Positions 1-10,339 of a DNA stretch of 64,000 bases are shown piece after piece. Position numbers and translations under genes: made by a program. The notes under the pieces are model-generated. The model saw nothing but the letters and a program-made list of their open reading frames with translations, was not told the origin of the DNA and made no database searches. The first letter of the stretch is position 1. Each line of letters starts with the position of its first letter. Source of the stretch: Topomyia yanbarensis (lineage: Eukaryota > Arthropoda > Insecta > Diptera > Culicidae); NCBI RefSeq assembly GCF_030247195.1, contig NC_080671.1:199781125-199845124 (forward strand), in the 5' to 3' direction.

Positions 1-538
1 ACGGTTCTCGTAGCCCGACAGTTGAAATATGTTGAAAAGCAAATCGTTTAAACTGGAATTGAAAAGATTCGACTCTGTCGAAGCCGATCTGGTAGAATGG
101 ATTTTAAATAGCAAAACAATGTACTAGTAATGCCCAACGGAAAGCATTTGTGTGAGTATTCTAGGATTGAAGATAGCAACAAATAATAAAACAAATGCAG
201 TCTTCGTACATCCATACAACTTTTGCCATCCAAAAAACGAACGTTAGTTGTCCACTATGTGAAGGATATACAGTCCCAAGCCATATTATTATACTTAAAC
301 TAAGAGATGGAACCATATTCGTCATTGAATTGTATTATTTCTCAACAGAACACCTATTTTCCTACTCCTACAAATATTTTCTGAAGTTTTTTGAAGATTT
401 ATAAAAACATAAAAAAGGCAGTAAAAATCAAACACAGTTTAATCATTAAATACTATAAAATAGTCATAACATCGTAATTAAACAATATTATTCTTCAAAA
501 TTGTTCAACGGAGGAGCTTTTTACAATTTTTCATATGA
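1..538. other. unassigned AT-rich stretch
   Basis: No coding signal, repeat terminus or RNA gene could be recognised here. Short open frames on both strands have no recognisable motif. Confidence 0.5.
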
Positions 539-1741
539 AAAACCTGTTTTAATCCACCTAGAGGTGCAATTGTGCCTTTCTCATTTCTCCAAACTATGAT
601 TTAATAGTTGGTTCGTACAATATAACATTATGGAAATGTCTTTCATTCTTATTACACTTGGTAAGTATATGTATGAGCACCTTTTTGCATTCATCGCGGT
701 ATCGGTTTGAATCGGAGTTTTCTATGTGATCGCACTCCACAACCCGTAACTCCGGAGCCGGAAGTCGGATGGAGATGGAATTTAATATCAGTTTCCGGGG
801 ACGCAACACGTTTCATTTGAGACTAAGTTGATCAAATCGGTCTAGCCATTTTCGAGAAACCAATACAACCGTTATTCTGATTTGGATGCTTCCGGATCCG
901 TCGATGGTGGCCAGTGTGGCCAAAGAGACTTTGAATGACTGTTGGTGACCTAGATCTACAAATTCAACAGTTGTGTTTACATTTTTGAAAAAATTCACCT
1001 TTTTACATACATCGCAGAATTCGTTAGAATCGGGATTTGCTGCGTGATCGTACGTATCACCCTAAAATTCAGGAACCAGAACTCGGATCCACACAAAAGT
1101 CAACAGCAGCTGATGGACCTTTCATTTAAAATCAAGTTTGTCAAAATCGGTTCAGAAAATTCCGAGAAACCGATGTGGACAAATCTACAAATTTTGTTTT
1201 GTAACCATACTCTTCAACTCGTTATCCGGAACAAGATGTCGGTTGAAAATGAAATTCAATACCAACCTATGGGAATATTATACCTTTCATTTGAATCTTA
1301 GTTTGTAAAAATCGATTCAGCCATTTTGTTAACAAATCCGCACATACACACACATGCATACATACATACATACATACATACATACATACATACATACATA
1401 CATACATACATACATACATACATACATACATACATACATACATACATACATACATACATACATACATACATACATACATACATACATACATACATACATA
1501 CATACATACATACATACATACATACATACATACATACATACATACATACATACATACATACATACATACATACATACATACATACATACATACATACATA
1601 CATACACACATACATACACACAGATATTTTGCGATCTCGGCGAACTGAGTCGAATGTTAATGAGACTCGGCCCTCCGGGCCTCGGTTAGAAAGTTGGTTT
1701 TTGGAGCAATTACATAACCTTTCTATATGAGAAAGGCAAAA
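539..1741 (+). repeat. Interspersed repeat family A, copy 1 (near full length)
   Basis: The left end reads AAAACCTGTTTTAATCCACC and the right end GAGAAAGGCAAAA; both recur at the ends of other copies in this window (12713-15755, 44857-46184). The interior has diverged modules, each with a 'gtaactccggaaccggaagt'-like segment, a 'tttcatttgagactaagttt' segment and a 'tcggtctagccattttcgag' segment. Near the right end lies a (CATA)n tract, then a GC-rich 'cggccctccgggcctcgg' box. There is no long ORF, so it is probably a non-autonomous element. The superfamily is not identified. Confidence 0.75.
1357..1604. repeat. (CATA)n microsatellite, about 62 units
   Basis: An uninterrupted 248-bp tetranucleotide array seeded inside repeat A copy 1. 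The corresponding place in other A copies carries only short CA/CATA tracts, so this copy has expanded. The long Tyr/Val/Cys/Met and His/Thr/Ile frames over it are artefacts of the repeat. Confidence 0.97.
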
Positions 1742-2014
1742 GAATAATATTTAATTAGCTTAATCAGCATGAGTTCAATGTTACTTTCATGTGATTATAT
1801 TTTGAAATGTTGGTGGAATGGGTTTGAAAGTGGAGGGAATAGGGGGTTAGTAGAGTGGGAGTGGAGGATGCGTCAAAAATCCTTCATCTTATTTCGGTAT
1901 ACGGGGTGGATGAAGGAAATGCGGGCGTGAGGGTGGTCCAAGGGGAGGGGAGTGATAAAGGAGGGAGGTGTAAGGGCAAGGCAGGGGGGGGGGCGGTGAC
2001 GCAATACTCAACTG

Positions 2015-2848
2015 CATATTTTGCCTTCCATTTGAGACTTGGTTTGAGAAAATCGGTTCAGTCATCACCGAAGAACCGATGTGACTTTAATTGTGGAATA
2101 TGCCTGAAATTCCGGACTTCTTGAATCGTTGATAGTGAACAATATATTCACAGAATGTTTGATTGGCAATCAGTGATCTAGATCTGCGATTGGAAGTAAT
2201 TTGGTGACCATTTCAATAGTTTTTAGCCTCTGAGGTATTACGATTGTACCGATTTATATGGGAAATTCCAGTGTATCCTTACTAACACCCCTGTAACTCC
2301 GGAAGTAAGAGTCAGAACCGAATGAAATTCAGCAGCAGTCAATGGTATTACTGTATCTTTCAAGTTTGTAAAAATCGGTAGAGAATTCGTTGGGGAATGG
2401 GTGTGATATTAGCTTAGGAACTTGGCGGGTTCCCCGGGGGCGTCATGAACCGTCAAAGGTGGCCAATGAGGTCAAAGCTGCTTTGATTGATCATTAGTGA
2501 TCCAGACCCGCAAACTAGAGTAATGTTACATCAATTTTAATATGTTTTACATCATTTGAACATCATGGTGGTACCAGTTTATATGGGAATTTGCTGTTTC
2601 AATAGCAGGTTATGGGAGCGTTATAACTTTCAGATGAAAAGTTTGCGAAAATCAGTTCAGCCATCTCTGAGAAAATTGTGTGAGTTTAAATGACAAACAC
2701 ACATACACACACATACATACACACACAGACATTTGCCGATCTCGACGAACTGAATCGAATGGTGTATGACACTCGGCCCTCCGGGCCTCGATTAAAAAAT
2801 CGATTTTTACAGTGATTGCATAGCCTTTCTTTATATGAGAAAGGCAAA
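2015..2848 (+). repeat. Interspersed repeat family A, copy 2 (5'-truncated)
   Basis: It starts inside the 'catttgagacttggtttgag' module and ends with the canonical 'tatgagaaaggcaaaa' end. It has a short CA/CATA tract (about 2697-2727) and the 'cggccctccgggcctcg' box. Its middle (2150-2290) is closest to the copy at 42600-44640, so these two look like one subfamily. Confidence 0.7.
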
Positions 2849-2878
2849 AATGTGATTTGTCGCCAACCAAATATTTAA

Positions 2879-2994
2879 CCCTCCGGCACTCGTGCGAATG
2901 GCTCCCCGAATGAGCAGCCGCTGGTGCTGAAAGAAGATTTCGCTAGATTTTCTGAAGGTATTGCACAAAATACAACGGCGCGAGTACCGGAGGG
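2879..2994. mobile_element. 116-bp TTAA-flanked miniature element (piggyBac-like)
   Basis: Exact TTAA repeats lie on both sides (2875-2878 and 2995-2998). The termini are inverted: CCCTCCGGCACTCG on the left and its near complement ending CCGGAGGG on the right. A TTAA target duplication and ends starting with CCC are the hallmarks of piggyBac elements. No coding capacity. The family assignment is inference from termini only. Confidence 0.65.
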
Positions 2995-3105
2995 TTAATT
3001 AAACTGTTTGCTTTGTTTGTTTTAGTTAGAACTTTGTTTGTTTGAGCTAAATCTGTCAAGTTATGAAATGTGCAAATGAAGAAAAAGTATTTTTGATTAC
3101 TTTAA

Positions 3106-3201
3106 GTGCCGATTTCTTCACCCTCGCTTAACGCTTACACTATGTTTAAACGTATTGGTAAACCTGGTTTAAAAGGTAAGTGAGGGTGAAGAAATTGGTA
3201 C
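3106..3201. mobile_element. 96-bp palindromic MITE, copy 1
   Basis: The element is almost wholly self-complementary; its ends read GTGCCGATTTCTTCACCCTC and the inverse. Flanking TAA trinucleotides (3103-3105, 3202-3204) look like a target duplication. A second copy of identical length lies at 57786-57881, and half copies at 24376-24426 and 39169-39194. Confidence 0.75.
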
Positions 3202-3204
3202 TAA

Positions 3205-5190
3205 GAGATGCGTTTTTCAAAGAGAAGTCTTTCGATCGCGCTGTACCTCAAAGTTTCGACGGAACATATGACTATAATACATAAACTGTTCGTTGAATGG
3301 TCATTAGAGGCCAAGTTTTTATCGTTTTCTAATTGATATCGCGTTGCACTATTTTTAAAGTTTCGTCTAATCATCGTCGGTTTGCCGGTTGTATTTGAAT
3401 TTTGTGTTAAGCTGAATCACCGTTAAACTGAAAATTGGATCGAAATTTCTGGAGCATTTGCGCTGTGCCAGCCGCTGTTATATCTTGCTACTTACTACGT
3501 GCTACCGAGTATCGTGTATAAACTATACGCAGTCAATTCGTCCTCGCCGTACTGCCGTTTGATTGATTTTTCTGTGACCGCTTTACTGCTGATCATGGAG
3601 CAGAATTGCGCTAAGTGCTACCAGCTAATTAAGGGAATTGTGGGCAAAACCGACACCCCACAACTTTACCTAGAAATCAAATTTTTGTTGATTTCATAAT
3701 GACACCTTATTATTATTACGATTATGTAGAGCATTTGAAGACAAAGTGGATTTACGTTAGTTCGCCGAATGTCAAAAAGTTAACAAAACATATGACAGCA
3801 GCGCACTATGGGGTGGCTAGAACAAAAAGTTGGACAAAATAGGGAATTTTTTTTTAACTTTTTAATCAAACTATATTTTTTAAACATTCTTCAAATATTT
3901 TCTACATCGTGTACCATTGAATTGATAACTAAAAACTTTGGTCTAAATTTGTGACACACGGTCAAACATTATTAAAAATAAACACGTTTTTTCTACTAAA
4001 TCAGGCAATAGGAAACACTTTCTACTGAAATTGAACAATACAATCAATGTAGTATTATTATACTAGGAAACATTGCTAATGACCTATTCTAACTACTCTA
4101 ATGCTGGATATATCAAAATAAAAAAGTCAAACTATTTTGTTTTGCCAAAAAAGTAATTGTTTGTTTTGTGATTTTAGTACTATTTCGCAATTGAAAAAGT
4201 TAGCAAATTAAGTCGAATTAAGATAAAAGGTTGAAAGCATTCGAAACTATCGGCTATTGTCAGTCCATCGCAAGTGGATACTCATCCGACCGCGTCCGAC
4301 CGTTGGTTTGAGAGCAATTTGAAAATTGTAGTTTTTACATAATTTTTGTGCTTTTTATCAAACATTATAAGAAACTATAAGTCTTATTTAACTGAACCGC
4401 CTGCTAAGATTTCTTATCAGTTTCGTAAATTGTTTACCGTTTATAATAGTCATAAATTTTCGATGACAAACCCTTACCTCCCTCCTCACCTTTTCAAACC
4501 AGCGGTAGAACTTGAAGATGAGGAACAAAGAGTCATCGAGGAATGTTAACGTTACACATTTTTCTTCAGTATACAGTAGCACTTCCGAAAAAAGTTTTTT
4601 ATTGCTTTTGTTCATAGTTGATAAACTGAAAGTGTTTTTTCTTGAATTTACTATTTACCAAGAGAATGAGATTCTCCTAGTAATTTTTCATCTACGTCGA
4701 CACAAATATTTTCTTTGGGCAGTCATTTACATCCACACCTCAATCTTTGAACAATATTGAATGCATGCATACAAAGCAGCAGTTTCTGTAGTAATCAGTT
4801 AACTATCGTCTCCTTTCAAAATATTACTTTTTGCTTTGAGAAAAAATAACATAACAATGGAATGATCATCAATAAAACAAGGTAATTTATGTATTGTCTC
4901 CAATGAACAAATATAATCTAGAAAATTATATTTGTTAGAAAATCGTCCTTCGAATGATACTATAGCCACCATTCACAATGGTTTCATTTAGATTAAGTTT
5001 TTGAAGAAATACTAGAAGAAAACAAATTTCACACTGTTAGGTGGATTTTTTATAAAAAAATGTGCTCAAGATCAAATATTTAAGCTTCTCTTGAAATATA
5101 ATTGCAAAATAATATATAGAACAGCAGAAAATAATTTTGTCCAGGTTTTCGTCCTAGTTACCCCACAGTGCGGCGCTGTGATTTCACGAT
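3205..5190. other. Intergenic DNA without a confident gene
   Basis: AT-rich DNA. The only hint of coding is an ATG at about 3596 opening MEQNCAKCYQLIKGIVG, which resembles the first cysteine pair of the PHD-type zinc fingers that open ORF1 of some CR1-like LINEs. The frame runs out of similarity after about 25 residues and ends at 3699. Nothing else is recognised. Confidence 0.3.
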
Positions 5191-5199
5191 CGCTATCTA

Positions 5200-5605
5200 C
5201 TCACCCGTGTACCTGAGGGGATCGAGTCTTCTTCTGACAGATGATGTCCTACATCTTGAGGGCTCGGTGAATCAAGGTATGGAAGCAGTGATATTTTCGA
5301 CGGGCGTCACGCAAACTCGTTCCGTCCTTGTTGTCGAACAGCCTTTTCAACACTTCCTTCTTCTTCTTCTTCTTCTTCTTCTTTTTCTTCTTCGTCATTA
5401 TCTTCGCCGGAAAGCCGCTGCCGGCCTTTCGCTCCACGCTCAGGGATGCCAGGATCTGGTAAGCGGGCACTTTCTCGGCTCGAAAGTGGTCTATCGTAAA
5501 CTTTTTTCAACGATGACCATGCGTTTCGTAAAACCGTACAACTCGCTCGCGGTGCGCTTGCTGTTTCGACGCCATCTTCGACTGAACTGACAGCACCCGA
5601 GCAAA
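5200..5605 (-). pseudogene. ITm/mariner-type transposase, N-terminal fragment
   Basis: Read on the minus strand from an ATG at about 5575, the translation opens MASKQQAHRERVVRFYETHG, followed by a stop, then FTIDHFRAEKVPAYQILA, a lysine-rich run and VLKRLFDNKDGTSLRDARRK. This layout (helix-turn-helix, GRPAKI-like spacer, basic stretch, second HTH) is that of the N-terminal DNA-binding half of mosquito mariner-like transposases. The DDE catalytic half is absent. The frame is broken by a stop and by a shift near the start. The lysine run is an expanded AAG repeat (TTC on the plus strand, about 5356-5397). The exact ITm subgroup cannot be assigned. Confidence 0.65.
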
Positions 5606-6418
5606 AAGAAACATGGCACCCATTTCTAGGGAGTGCTGAGAGCAATTCTCTTATAGAGAAAAAAAATTACGCTCTTTACTTTAATTACAGTTCTTTTAAA
5701 GTTTTTCTCATTTTTTATTGAACACCCTTTATAAGATCTATCGGCCCATAGTAATGGCGATTGTATGGGGTAATCCCATTTCAAAACACGATGCAGTGTG
5801 GTGAATTTGGAGCACGAGCATGAGGTGATATTATAGACTTTACGTTTGCGCAGGCGGTATATATCTGGATGTTTCATTCATCTGTCGATCGATTAGGCAT
5901 AAACCATAGTGATCGTCTGCGAATTAAGGAAACAACTAAGAGAACCCCACTGAAACTTTAAAGAGTGTACACACTGTGCCAACTTCAAGGCAAAAAAAAA
6001 TAATACCCCTGGAGGAGATTTGAACCCGGGTCGTAACATTGGTTCAACTTCTACATCTCAACACTGGTCCTCGCTGTTAATCTGACAGCAGTCCGGAGTT
6101 AATTCAACTCCGCCCGGAGTTAAATCAACTCGAGCGGCACTGGCAGCGCTCTTGAACAAGTGCATTTTTAGATTAATTTATTTCAGCATTTAAATTCAGA
6201 CCGCATACTCCCCCCTCCTCGTTTTCTCTAGATCCGGCCTTCCAAATCAAGATATTCGTCTAAATATTTCCAGCGGATCAGTTTTCAACATTTGAAGATA
6301 TAAAATCGGATCCTTATAAAAACCATAGAGCTTTTATCGATTAAGTGGTGAAAATCAGCAAAAATCCCAAACAGAAAGAGTGGACCAAGCCTGGTTTAGG
6401 AACAATTGAACGAATTTT
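5606..6418. other. Region upstream of the copia internal domain; possible 5' LTR, not delimited
   Basis: The Ty1/copia primer-binding site begins at 6419, so the 5' LTR should lie just upstream. No second LTR copy exists in the window because the element is 3'-truncated, so LTR ends cannot be fixed by comparison. A B-box-like 'gatttgaaccc' near 6018 (minus) lacks a convincing tRNA fold. Confidence 0.35.
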
Positions 6419-6431
6419 GTTATGGGCCCAG
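6419..6431 (+). promoter_or_regulatory. Ty1/copia primer-binding site (internal tRNA-iMet)
   Basis: The bases GTTATGGGCCCAG are complementary to the anticodon-arm region of insect initiator tRNA-Met (CTGGGCCCATAAC). Copia-group elements prime from this internal fragment rather than the tRNA 3' end. It sits 28 bp before the gag ATG at 6459, the expected arrangement. Confidence 0.8.
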
Positions 6432-6458
6432 AGATACTCTACTATCTAGTATTTGAAG

Positions 6459-7550
6459 ATGTCGGCGAAGAAGAAATCTGGTGGACAGTTGGTGAAGGAC
6501 GAGCCATCAGCTGCTGGTTGCAGCTCCGGGACGCCTGCAGGTGGCAGCAATCGTAAATCCGCTACAGGTGGTAGCACTCGGAAATCAGCTGCAGGTGGCA
6601 TCAGTCGTGAAACGGCAGGAGAGGGCAGCGCTGGTGGACCTGCTGTAGGTGGCAGCAGTCGTGAAACGGCAGGAGAGGGCAGCGCTGGTGGACCTGCTGT
6701 AGGTGGCAGCAGTCGTGAAACGGCAGGAGATGGCAGCGTTGGTGGATCTGCTGTAGGTGGCAGCATTCATCAATCGGGTGGCGATGGCAGCTTTGGATCA
6801 GCGACAACCCAAGGAATGGGCGAAGCTCTCGACGACATACTTGTCCCGAACGCGACGACGATGATGTTAATCCAACGGCGTAGTGTAATGGTTGGCGTAT
6901 TCAACGGAGACGAAAAGGAGTTCACTCCATGGAAATGGCGTCTAATCCACCATTTGACGCGTCTCAAGCTGGAGCACACATTGCAGACCACTCCAATGGA
7001 TGAACCATATGCATTTCCGGATCCGAATGCAACACCCGAAGATGAGGCGGAGCGCCAAGCAAAGTATCGAAAACGCTGCGATCAAGATGATGCGGCTATT
7101 GATGAAATCTGCTGCACGATTTCAAATGAACCTTTGCAGAAAATTATGCATTGCAAGTATGCAAAGCAGTGCATAGATGCTTTAGTTCGTTCCTATCAAC
7201 GGAGTGGAACATTAGTGGCGATGAGTGTGAGACGACAGTTGTATGCTCTAGGTCAACAGCAATTCAAAGACCTTGGTGAGCTTTTCTCAATGCACACAAG
7301 TCTATGTCGTGAGCTCGAACGCACGGATCCATACTGCAGCCAAATGGAGAAAGTACAAACATTACTTGGTGCAATTCCAGAAAGGTTCAACCATGTCGTT
7401 GCAGCAATTTTACTATTGCCAGAGGAAGTGGTTCAGCATAAACCTTTAGAAGACATACATAGAATGCTATATGATGCCGAGCTGGTCCACCGCCAACTCC
7501 CGCTAATCCTGTTGCAATGGTTGCAAATGAAACTGCGAAGAAAAAGCTAA
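6459..7550 (+). CDS. Ty1/copia Gag (capsid) protein, frameshifted at its C-terminus
   Basis: This encodes the capsid part of a Ty1/copia polyprotein, which packages the element's RNA. The start ATG follows the primer-binding site by 28 bp. The first ~120 residues are Gly/Ser-rich and low complexity, with three 18-residue repeats. Then comes a typical copia Gag core: 'FNGDEKEFTPWKWRLIHHL', 'DQDDAAIDEICCTISNEPLQ', 'LVRSYQRSGTLVAMSVRRQL' and 'LERTDPYCSQMEKVQTLLGA'. Copia normally has one continuous gag-pol frame. Here the zinc knuckle and pol lie in another frame, and similarity switches near 7480, so a one-base indel separates them. It is therefore a decayed copy. The glycine-rich repeats are an addition I do not associate with Drosophila copia. 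Confidence 0.8.
   Translation: MSAKKKSGGQLVKDEPSAAGCSSGTPAGGSNRKSATGGSTRKSAAGGISRETAGEGSAGGPAVGGSSRETAGEGSAGGPAVGGSSRETAGDGSVGGSAVGGSIHQSGGDGSFGSATTQGMGEALDDILVPNATTMMLIQRRSVMVGVFNGDEKEFTPWKWRLIHHLTRLKLEHTLQTTPMDEPYAFPDPNATPEDEAERQAKYRKRCDQDDAAIDEICCTISNEPLQKIMHCKYAKQCIDALVRSYQRSGTLVAMSVRRQLYALGQQQFKDLGELFSMHTSLCRELERTDPYCSQMEKVQTLLGAIPERFNHVVAAILLLPEEVVQHKPLEDIHRMLYDAELVHRQLPLILLQWLQMKLRRKS
6594..6755 (+). repeat. Three 54-bp tandem repeats within copia gag
   Basis: Units begin at 6594, 6648 and 6702, each starting ggtggc and ending gctgta. They encode an 18-residue unit of the form GGSSRETAGEGSAGGPAV. The length is a multiple of three, so the frame is kept. Units 1 and 2 are nearly identical, which suggests recent duplication. 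Confidence 0.9.
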
Positions 7551-8398
7551 TAAGATGCTTCGAATGTAATGAACTTGGTCATTTTCGTAACCAATGCCCA
7601 ATCTGGAAGAGAACAAAGCAGGAACAGCGACGAAAATTCAACCCACTAGTAAAACGCAACGAAAATCCTAACCTCCATGCATTAATTGCGGAAGTGAAGA
7701 AGAAGAAGCTTCAACATGTGTTGGACTCAGGTGCGTCAAAACATATGTTCAACAACAGGAGAAACTTCGTCGAACTAAATGCATTGGATGAGGAAGTCAT
7801 CGTATCTACGGCTAAAAGGGGTGAAGAAATTAAAGCTAAAGCTACAGGAACTGTATTATTGCGCTCTGCAGTTGGTAAGAGTACAATAAAGCAATTGAAA
7901 CTTTACAATGTTCTATTTATTCCTGAACTACAAAGAAATTTACTATCTGTGAACCGAATTGCCTCCCAGGGATACAAAATTATCTTCCAAAACAATGAAG
8001 TATCGATCAAAACGGAAAATGACGAGACTATCGCTGCAGGAGAATGCATTGATGGGTTGTATTTCCTTGACATTTATCACGAGCCTGATTGGGAAGATAA
8101 AGCAATGTTGTGTGAGGCAAGTTCATTTGAGAAATGGCACAAAAGGTTTGGCCATCTAGGTGCTCAGAACATAATGAAATTATTGAATCATAAAATGACA
8201 GAAGGGCTAGATCTTAAAATATCGGATATCCAGCAAACACAGCTGTTTTGTGATTCCTGTTTATACGGAAAACAAACTCGAGAATGTTTCAGAAAAATGG
8301 AGCTACCTCGTTCAAAACGACCTCTTGAAACAATACATTCTGATGTCTGTGGTTACTTCGAAGAATTTACTTACGATGGATTCCGAGGTAAGAGGTAA
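7517..8398 (+). CDS. Ty1/copia Pol: zinc knuckle, protease, GAG-pre-integrase and start of integrase
   Basis: This is the continuation of the copia polyprotein. A CCHC knuckle, CFECNELGHFRNQC, binds RNA. An aspartic protease active site, LDSGASKHMF, follows. Next is the pre-integrase zinc-binding domain, WHKRFGHLGAQNIMKLL with CDSCLYGKQTR. The integrase then begins at HSDVCGYF, whose Asp is the first catalytic residue. The frame ends inside an inverted duplication at 8388-8487. The true reading resumes in another frame at about 8443, so this is a broken pol gene. Confidence 0.85.
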   Translation: MVANETAKKKLIRCFECNELGHFRNQCPIWKRTKQEQRRKFNPLVKRNENPNLHALIAEVKKKKLQHVLDSGASKHMFNNRRNFVELNALDEEVIVSTAKRGEEIKAKATGTVLLRSAVGKSTIKQLKLYNVLFIPELQRNLLSVNRIASQGYKIIFQNNEVSIKTENDETIAAGECIDGLYFLDIYHEPDWEDKAMLCEASSFEKWHKRFGHLGAQNIMKLLNHKMTEGLDLKISDIQQTQLFCDSCLYGKQTRECFRKMELPRSKRPLETIHSDVCGYFEEFTYDGFRGKR

Positions 8399-8487
8399 AC
8401 TACGGTGAAATGTGTATAATCGTCAATAAATGAAACGAAGTACATTTATTGACGATTATACACATTTCACCGTAGTTTACCTCTTAC
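8388..8487. repeat. 45-bp perfect inverted duplication inside the integrase
   Basis: 8388-8432 is the exact reverse complement of 8443-8487, with a 10-base spacer. The right arm encodes native integrase sequence (FIDDYTHFTVVYLL), so the left arm is the inserted inverted copy. It breaks the pol frame. Confidence 0.95.
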
Positions 8488-8918
8488 GTCAAAAGAGCGA
8501 AGTGCTGAGCTGTTTTAAGCAATATGTAGCTATGGTTTCAGCTCATTTTGGTACTAATTTGGTCTATCTCAGATCGGACAATGGCACAGAATACTACGGG
8601 ACGGCATTCAAAGAATTTTGCCTGAACAAAGGAATTCAAATGGTAGCCACCGTTCCTTACACACCGCAGCAAAATGGCGTTAGTGAAAGGATGAATAGGA
8701 CTATATTAGACAAAGCTCGAACCATGCTTAATGACAAAGGATTACCAAAAGAACTGTGGGGAGAGGCGGTATTAGCTGCTGTTTATCTAACAAACAGATC
8801 TCCTACGAGTGCTTTGTTAGAAAATAAAACCCCATATGAAAAGTGGTTTGGAAACAAGCCAAATGTTGCCAAACTACGAGTATTTGGTTGCAGTGCTTAT
8901 GCGCAGATGGACATGTAA
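8430..8918 (+). CDS. Ty1/copia integrase catalytic core (truncated; no RT/RNase H)
   Basis: The native integrase reading resumes at about 8443 (FIDDYTHFTVVYLL). It contains LRSDNGTEYYG, with the second catalytic Asp, and PYTPQQNGVSERMNRT, with the catalytic Glu. It continues through the ELWGEAVLAAVYLTNRSPT and KLRVFGCSAYA motifs typical of copia integrase. It stops at 8918, just where the chromodomain-like region and then reverse transcriptase should follow. No RT or RNase H is seen downstream, so the element is 3'-deleted and cannot be autonomous. The ATG at 8430 is not a real start: it lies in the inverted duplication. Confidence 0.85.
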   Translation: MKRSTFIDDYTHFTVVYLLRQKSEVLSCFKQYVAMVSAHFGTNLVYLRSDNGTEYYGTAFKEFCLNKGIQMVATVPYTPQQNGVSERMNRTILDKARTMLNDKGLPKELWGEAVLAAVYLTNRSPTSALLENKTPYEKWFGNKPNVAKLRVFGCSAYAQMDM

Positions 8919-10035
8919 TTCACTCGCAAGGATTTTAAAGTTTGTGTATATTACATAAATTCCTGTATAGCTTCAAAAATTGTAATTAATTGCATTACAA
9001 CAATGCAATGGTTTGGAGAAGACGAGGGACAAAGAGCAGAATCATTTTAAAGGTACCTGAACCATGATCATGACATCATAGATTTATAGATCTGTATGTT
9101 GTATATCGTATCGCCAACATCAGCCTTTTCCTTTCAAAAAACTTGAGGTACAAGTTTGGATTTTAATTATTGCCCTTTTCTTCTCCAGCAATGAAACCTT
9201 CATCCCGATCAAGAACCAGATAGAACTCTTCTTAACTTTAAGTATCAATATTTGCAACAATGTTGCACAGCAACGATCATGTGGGATTAGTTGTATACAA
9301 AGGTTTGCCAACCGTGAAACCCGATAATGGTTTTAGCGATCGTTCAATGCCACCTGCCACCTTCTCTGCTCACGAGAACTGAGAAATAGCAAATGGTACA
9401 TAGGGAACGATCGCAACCACTTTGCACCCAATCATATTAACGAGTAAGGAATCGACGCAAAATAGGCAATAGCATAAATACTGACAACGGCCTAGCGTGA
9501 AGTTGACCATAATAAGCCAATTCGAATGCATCGGGGAGGATGTAGGAAAGAGTTTATCATTCTGTTCAACATTTTTACAGCCGAGATGGAAAACCAGTCC
9601 GGGGCACGATTCTGAGTAGTCCATGCAGCAACTTTGATACTATAATCCATAATTTACGTTACGTTACAAGTACGGTAGTGATTCAATGCCCGATCCTGAA
9701 AGTCACACAAATTAAACGCATGCAACAAAATGTGTTAAGACTATCTGTTCGATATTTCGGTCCCCTAGGAGCATTTTAAACATTTTTCTCTACTGATTCA
9801 GGTCAAAATCGAAATTACCATTGCACTATGGTCCCAAAGCCGTATTTAGGAAGACAAAACTGTTCGCACCCAAAACGGTGGTTTTAGATATATGGTGCCT
9901 AAGGCAAACTTTCTTAGTACTTAAGATAAGTTAAATTAAGGTACTCTTGTGGTTAGGGTTTTCAAAGCATCAACTTTTCAGATAGCGTCGTGCGAGACTT
10001 CTTTGGGCCCTTTTTTAAATTTTTCTATTTTGACT
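8919..10035. other. Unassigned stretch after the copia truncation
   Basis: No recognisable coding motif, RNA gene or terminal repeat was found. Short frames on both strands lack known domains. Confidence 0.4.
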
Positions 10036-10339
10036 AATTGATGAATTTCGCGTCAACTCGAACAAATGTTGACAGCACCCTCTCAGATTTTAATGCAACT
10101 TTCTGTACATGAGAACTTTGCCAAAAAAGCCACTTTACATACTTTGTTTTTCCAAGAATGATCTAGACTGTCTTTTGAAAAGGGCCAAACTTTTTTACCA
10201 TTTTTTTCAAATGGCTATAGTCTAAAAATGACAAATCCGACAACAAAAATGTTGTAGGAGTGATTTTCACAAAATTAGTCAAATTTTTGAATAAAAATAT
10301 TGAAAAAATTCTTCATTGACTCCAACACTGGAAAAAATC

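Noticed and set aside
1267..1730. Long frames of Met/Tyr/Val/Cys or His/Thr/Tyr/Ile on both strands
   Set aside because: They are translations of the (CATA)n microsatellite and have no gene features.
5168..5590. Plus-strand 140-codon frame with a leucine run
   Set aside because: It is the complement of the mariner transposase fragment; the leucines are the TTC/CTT repeat read in the wrong strand.
6005..6080. tRNA-like element with B box 'gggttcaaatc' on the minus strand
   Set aside because: No A box at the right distance and the T stem does not pair; too weak to call a tRNA or SINE.
6446..6807. Minus-strand proline- and serine-rich repeat frames
   Set aside because: Antisense shadows of the 54-bp gag repeats; the plus-strand Gag frame has clear copia homology.
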